A DNA stretch of 64,000 bases, taken from contig JAIUPT010000010.1 of assembly GCA_022315425.1 (NCBI GenBank), positions 372,001 to 436,000 of the forward strand, read 5' to 3'. Under the pieces are notes generated by a model. It was not told the DNA's origin and searched no databases. It worked only from the letters and a program-made list of their open reading frames with translations. The translations under genes were made by a program, and so were the position numbers. Shown piece by piece: positions 60,162-64,000 of this stretch. Within the stretch, counting starts at the first letter, position 1. Each line of letters opens with the position of its first letter. Source of the DNA: Pseudevernia furfuracea (taxonomy: Eukaryota > Ascomycota > Lecanoromycetes > Lecanorales > Parmeliaceae).

Positions 60162-61304
60162 ATGCCGTGGGGAATGCGTGTGGTAGACGAGGTGACTCTT
60201 CAAGATGAGACTCGCAAGAAGCCTAAAACGACTCGGTGGGTCAGCAGCCGAGGCGTCATGCGGAAGAAGCAGGGGAGTGGCAAGGAGAAGCGGAACGCAG
60301 CCGATGAAAACTATGCTCGAGATGTGCATGCAGGAGAGAGGCACGTGCAAGAAATAGACAGGAGAGAGGTGCGGCAGAGAGATATGGATGAGAGAGGCGC
60401 ACTTGCTCGGGAGATGAATGCGCGAGATGTTCATGAAAGAGAGATGCGTGCTCGGGAGATGTGCATTAGAGAAACTCATGAGAGGGAGTTGCGAGACGCA
60501 GAAAGGGGAAATCATTATGGCTCCAATCGTCGTCGTGATGGAGACCTTTCCCTCAGCTCTAAACCTGCTCGCCTCTCTGACCCTTATGACAACGGAGTCG
60601 ACTGCGAAGAGGAGTACGATTTCGACTACCCACCGCGTCACGGTGGAAGATCCTCCCGCGGCCAGGTCCATTTTGATGACGATGAAGAAGACCCCGAGGT
60701 GCCTTCTGCGCATCTTCATCGCTTACACTCACCCGCTCCTCCAAACAGCCAATACGTAAATCAACAAACAGACAACACGAGGCATGCGGCTCCTGAGTCT
60801 AGATCAGCGTCAGCACCATCCAGGTATCACCCGGAGCTTCCTCGCCAGAGGAATTTACCTTCCAGAGCACGCCAAAGACCCTACGCTCAACCTTATCAAC
60901 GAACAGAAGCCCCTCAGCAAGAACAATCACCATGGCGTAAACAATGGGTCCCTCCTGCAGCAGAAGACGCTGCTGCCACCTTTGATCCGATCGCAAGAGC
61001 TAGTCGGAGGGATAATGAAGAGCCAGCATGGCGTAAAGAGTGGACACCTCCTGAAGCAGAAAATTCGGGAGCTAATCGGAGCTGGCATGAACAATGCCCA
61101 TGGCGTGGGGAGCGGTCCCTTCCTGAACCAGAATATTCAGGAACTGGTCGGAGGTGGGATCGACAGCCACCGTGCCGTGAGGAGCGGTCTCCCCCTCCTG
61201 CAGCAGAAGACATTGCTGCGGATGTTGATCCGCTGACAGGAGAGGGTCGGAATTGGGATTCGCACCAAGCGTGGATCGCGACTGGAAACCCTGGCTTCTG
61301 GTAG
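60162..61304 (+). CDS. Charged repeat protein with C-terminal GNPxFW
   Basis: Single exon, 380 residues, from ATG 60162 (GAAACATGCC). N-terminus MPWGMRVVDEV. Residues 45-120 form an Arg/Glu/Met helix of repeated RE(M/V) units (AREMNARDVHEREMRAREM). An acidic patch follows (YDNGVDCEEEYDFDYPP, FDDDEEDPE). Residues about 245-370 contain four degenerate units built on PWRKxW.PP.AE: SPWRKQWVPPAAED, PAWRKEWTPPEAEN, CPWRGERSLPEPEY and PPCREERSPPPAAED. It ends HQAWIATGNPGFW, matching the end of the protein at 57968-59080. Trp is frequent for a disordered protein. No known domain, signal or transmembrane segment. Function unknown. Confidence 0.65.
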   Translation: MPWGMRVVDEVTLQDETRKKPKTTRWVSSRGVMRKKQGSGKEKRNAADENYARDVHAGERHVQEIDRREVRQRDMDERGALAREMNARDVHEREMRAREMCIRETHERELRDAERGNHYGSNRRRDGDLSLSSKPARLSDPYDNGVDCEEEYDFDYPPRHGGRSSRGQVHFDDDEEDPEVPSAHLHRLHSPAPPNSQYVNQQTDNTRHAAPESRSASAPSRYHPELPRQRNLPSRARQRPYAQPYQRTEAPQQEQSPWRKQWVPPAAEDAAATFDPIARASRRDNEEPAWRKEWTPPEAENSGANRSWHEQCPWRGERSLPEPEYSGTGRRWDRQPPCREERSPPPAAEDIAADVDPLTGEGRNWDSHQAWIATGNPGFW

Positions 61305-63146
61305 TAGCGCTTTTGGAGGTCAATCGGGTAGTGACAGATTAGAATCTGTTGTTGCTGTATTTGAGTACAGAGATACAACGTTTGATGGAAAACGAGATAT
61401 CAGTGAAGTCCTTTTCGGCGGGTGGAAATGTTCATTGAATGCTGCAATCATAAGCTGGAAGAATCGTAGGGGCTGTCGTGGTTCGTATGTTCTGATTAGA
61501 TAGGGTCACTACTTGTCGTTGGATACCAGAAGTATGATGAGGGGTTGAAGAAACGAAATCTTACATTTAACTGCGCGCTCGCCCAAGCTCCTTTGGAATC
61601 ACTTGACAGACTTACTGATCTCTGCCGGCTCACTCCCATATACTCCACACAAGTCCTAAATCTCAAATTCGCTAACTCTAGCCTCGTCATTTCACTAGGC
61701 GTACTCACACCAGGCCTGACTCACACAAGCGGGGATTCTCACCACATCCCCTACAGCACTCACAAATCTCGAATTTCCCGTCATCGCGTCGCAGATACAG
61801 TCCCGTTGGTCGCCCACACTTCCACCGCACTATGTATATTAAAGATGTTTCGAGGTCAGCATTACTTCCAAGAACAACGTCCGTGCACCGAAAGTCCAAA
61901 TACATCTCCCTAGGCTCATTATTTAGGTCACAAAAGAGGATGTTCGGACTCTGGGAACAGGTACGGTGGAGCAGAGATCACGCAGATAGTTGGACCGTCT
62001 GACAGAAGGATGAATAGCGCCGCCAGGGCTGGGACATCGTGGCATTTTATCGATGGGACACTCGATAACCTGTGTGACTGATCTATAAGACCCGATAATT
62101 CTAAATGACCGGGAACTTTTACCATGGAGCGCTTGGCAAGAAAATTGGTTGATGAGAGCTCTATCCTCGATGTAAACTTAGGATAGCGAGTTACGAGGAC
62201 AAGAGAAAAAGGGAAGAGCTCCACAGGAGCAGACGCGCAATTTCGGTGCAACATGAGAAAAAAGGAAAAGTGTTCTTGGAATTCTGTATGAAGAAATGAA
62301 GGAAATTCAACGCAATTACTTGTTTGGTAAAAGATGCAAGAGACAGGCTCGTGGCAAAGAGAAGGAAATATTTGTCGCAAGAAGAGTCGCATTGGCGTAT
62401 GCTAATTTCCGACGTGTTTCCTTATCAGTCGCTTACTATTCTCAAATCTTCACGAATGGACCAATGTGGCAATATGAGGCTATACAAAACACGTAAATAA
62501 AAGTTGGGCCTTCCCAGCGCCAGGATTTGGAGTTAGAGGCCTGAACAGGCATATTCTCGTAACATAGCGTCAAGAAAGCTCCCATGCTTTAGCAGCATAG
62601 ACCTGGAGTGAAATTTGAAGCTATATACATGCATGTAGGTGTGGGCGGGTGTGACGAAAGAATGCTATGACTCTGAAAGAGATAAAATCGAATGAAGAGT
62701 CAGATGCTGGTGCAAGCCAGGTCTTTATAGACCTTCCAAATGACACGAATCCACTGCAATGGACACGTCTTTCAAATCCATGAATAGCATCAGCATGAGC
62801 CTGAAACAACACGGGCCTGACACCCGATATGCGAAATGCGATGTTGAGACCCACTAACCCCCAGTCCAGCTAGATCAATCTTGCGCCTATACATCCTAAG
62901 AGGCCAGAAAGAGCTGCAAAGATGACGATTGATGCTCCATCAAGAGATGAAAAGAGGGCATCTAGAATGGGGGGTTTCCCTCCCATGAGAACGGTAAATA
63001 ATTTCTTATAAGTAGTCATGGCGGACGGCCGAGGACATAGCTCTATCGCATGACCATCGAAATGAACGATGTAGACATGATTTTTTTCTCCATTGAAGAT
63101 TGCGATATGCTGGTTGACTTTCGCAGGTTTTCTTGTGAGGTCGTGC
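61305..63146. other. Intergenic, no recognised gene
   Basis: The longest frame (minus, 61928-62392, 154 codons) has no recognisable motif. Nothing else seen. Confidence 0.4.
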
Positions 63147-63921
63147 TTACATCACGGCGTGTTCTGGACTCGCCGGTGCCTCGCCCGCAGCCTCGGCAAC
63201 GCCACCCGTGACACGACCATCGTCTTCCCCATCACCCATCTTCCACTCCCGGTCATCGATAACTACAGTGGGCGCTTTTTTGCGCGCGCCGGTAACTAGT
63301 CGAAGATAAAAGGGAAATTTGACACCGCTCTTCAGAAACGAAATCTTCATCCTGCACGCCTTGTTCTCTAGTTGAGCTTCATCCCGATCTTTGAGCACAT
63401 CATTGACGCTACCTTGCGGACCGAACATTGCTATAATATCACTCCAAAATGGGCCCGAGAACCGTCGCAAACCTCGCTCAAGCGCGTTTTCTTCGTCTTT
63501 GCTCCATGGACGGTGCTCGTTGTCGCCTCCTACACTAGCCTCGAGCTTTGCGATTTCGTTTTTGATGAAGAGCGCATCTTTAGTATGGGTTGCGTTGGGG
63601 AAGCCGTGATGAGCAGTAGAATCGTTGGGCTTAGCTGCTGCTACTGTAAAACTTGATCTGTTGGTCCAGACGATTGGTGTAGTCACTTTCTGAGGTCTGG
63701 CGAGCGGAACGGGATCATTTCTGCCTCGAATTTCCTTTCGAAGCTTTGCAAGATATTGTGTAACTGCTTTGCTGGTGCATCCGAGCTTATCAGGTGTCAA
63801 TGAATGCTCGAGCCTTAGATGGTAGAATACTCACCCTTTCTGCAACAGCCTCATAATCCATCTGATATCCTCGGACTTCTATTATTGCGAGGAGAAGCAT
63901 GTGCTCAGCTTCGACTATCAT
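63147..63921 (-). CDS. Telobox-type Myb/SANT protein
   Basis: A probable nuclear DNA-binding protein, 241 residues. Exons 63835-63921 and 63147-63785, with intron GTGAGT...GATAAG (49 bp), join EAVAER|LGCTSKAVTQ. The ATG at 63919-63921 is in frame, but an earlier exon beyond the window cannot be excluded. The N-terminal part (HMLLLAIIEVRG... CTSKAVTQYLAKLRKEI) looks like the small helix-turn-helix common in fungal proteins (GCTxxAVxxxLxKLR). The C-terminal half has a Myb/SANT repeat with telobox features: RPWSKDEENALERGLRRF, FWSDIIAMFG and LENKACRMKISFLKSG. The latter fits the recognition helix of telomere-repeat binding proteins (Tbf1/TRF type). The tail is acidic and Ala-rich. DNA target not known. 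Confidence 0.7.
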
Positions 63922-64000
63922 GAGGAGAGTCAGCCTAGGGCCTCAGAATAGGGACTGAGTGGAGTAGTATTGAGCCTGTGGAGATAGTAGAGTCTGAAAA

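Noticed and set aside
1..64000. tRNA, rRNA, CRISPR, bacterial-type operons or ribosome binding sites
   Set aside because: No tRNA-like T-arm with cloverleaf context, no rRNA-like block and no spaced repeat array was found; intron-rich genes show this is fungal nuclear DNA.

Overview
The window looks like nuclear DNA of a filamentous ascomycete (Pezizomycotina). Genes are split by short introns (mostly 43-130 bp) with GT-AG or GC-AG borders. Several families are typical of this group: a Medusa-type developmental regulator, a TEA/ATTS-domain factor, a DUF7025-type AAA ATPase, a fungal NRPS, an MCT-like MFS transporter and a small cysteine-bearing secreted protein. No tRNA, rRNA, CRISPR array or complete transposon was found. 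All joins and starts below come from reading splice sites and protein families by eye.

Layout. 0-9 kb holds a GNAT acetyltransferase, a pogo-like transposon tail, a small secreted protein and two decayed genes (a membrane protein with two in-frame TAG codons and a multi-stop remnant). 9.5-12.5 kb has a small unknown gene, a duplicated gene scrap, the second copy of a 186-bp dispersed repeat and a small membrane protein. 13.9-25.4 kb is a likely secondary-metabolite locus: a two-module NRPS (A-T-C-A-T-C) on the minus strand, then a MECR-type enoyl reductase and an MFS transporter on the plus strand. 25.9-28.1 kb is a gene graveyard with an Hsp70-like remnant and an AIG1-like GTPase remnant. 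29-34.3 kb carries two candidate transcription regulators: a TEA-domain protein whose flanks look like an F-box-type protein, and medA. About 7.4 kb without a recognisable gene lies upstream of medA. 41.7-51 kb is ordinary gene space: a Myb/SANT-like protein, a coiled-coil protein, a class-V PLP enzyme and a large AAA ATPase. 54.5-61.3 kb has a run of small charged, low-complexity proteins of unknown function, two of which share an MP(C)W start and a GNPxxW C-terminal end. The right edge has a telobox-type Myb gene on the minus strand.

How genes may work together (inference). The NRPS could build a short peptide whose first unit is not an ordinary alpha-amino acid, since its first adenylation domain lacks the usual Asp. 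The reductase and transporter next to it are candidate tailoring and export functions. The tandem charged proteins at 56.6-61.3 kb are the best candidates for something undescribed.
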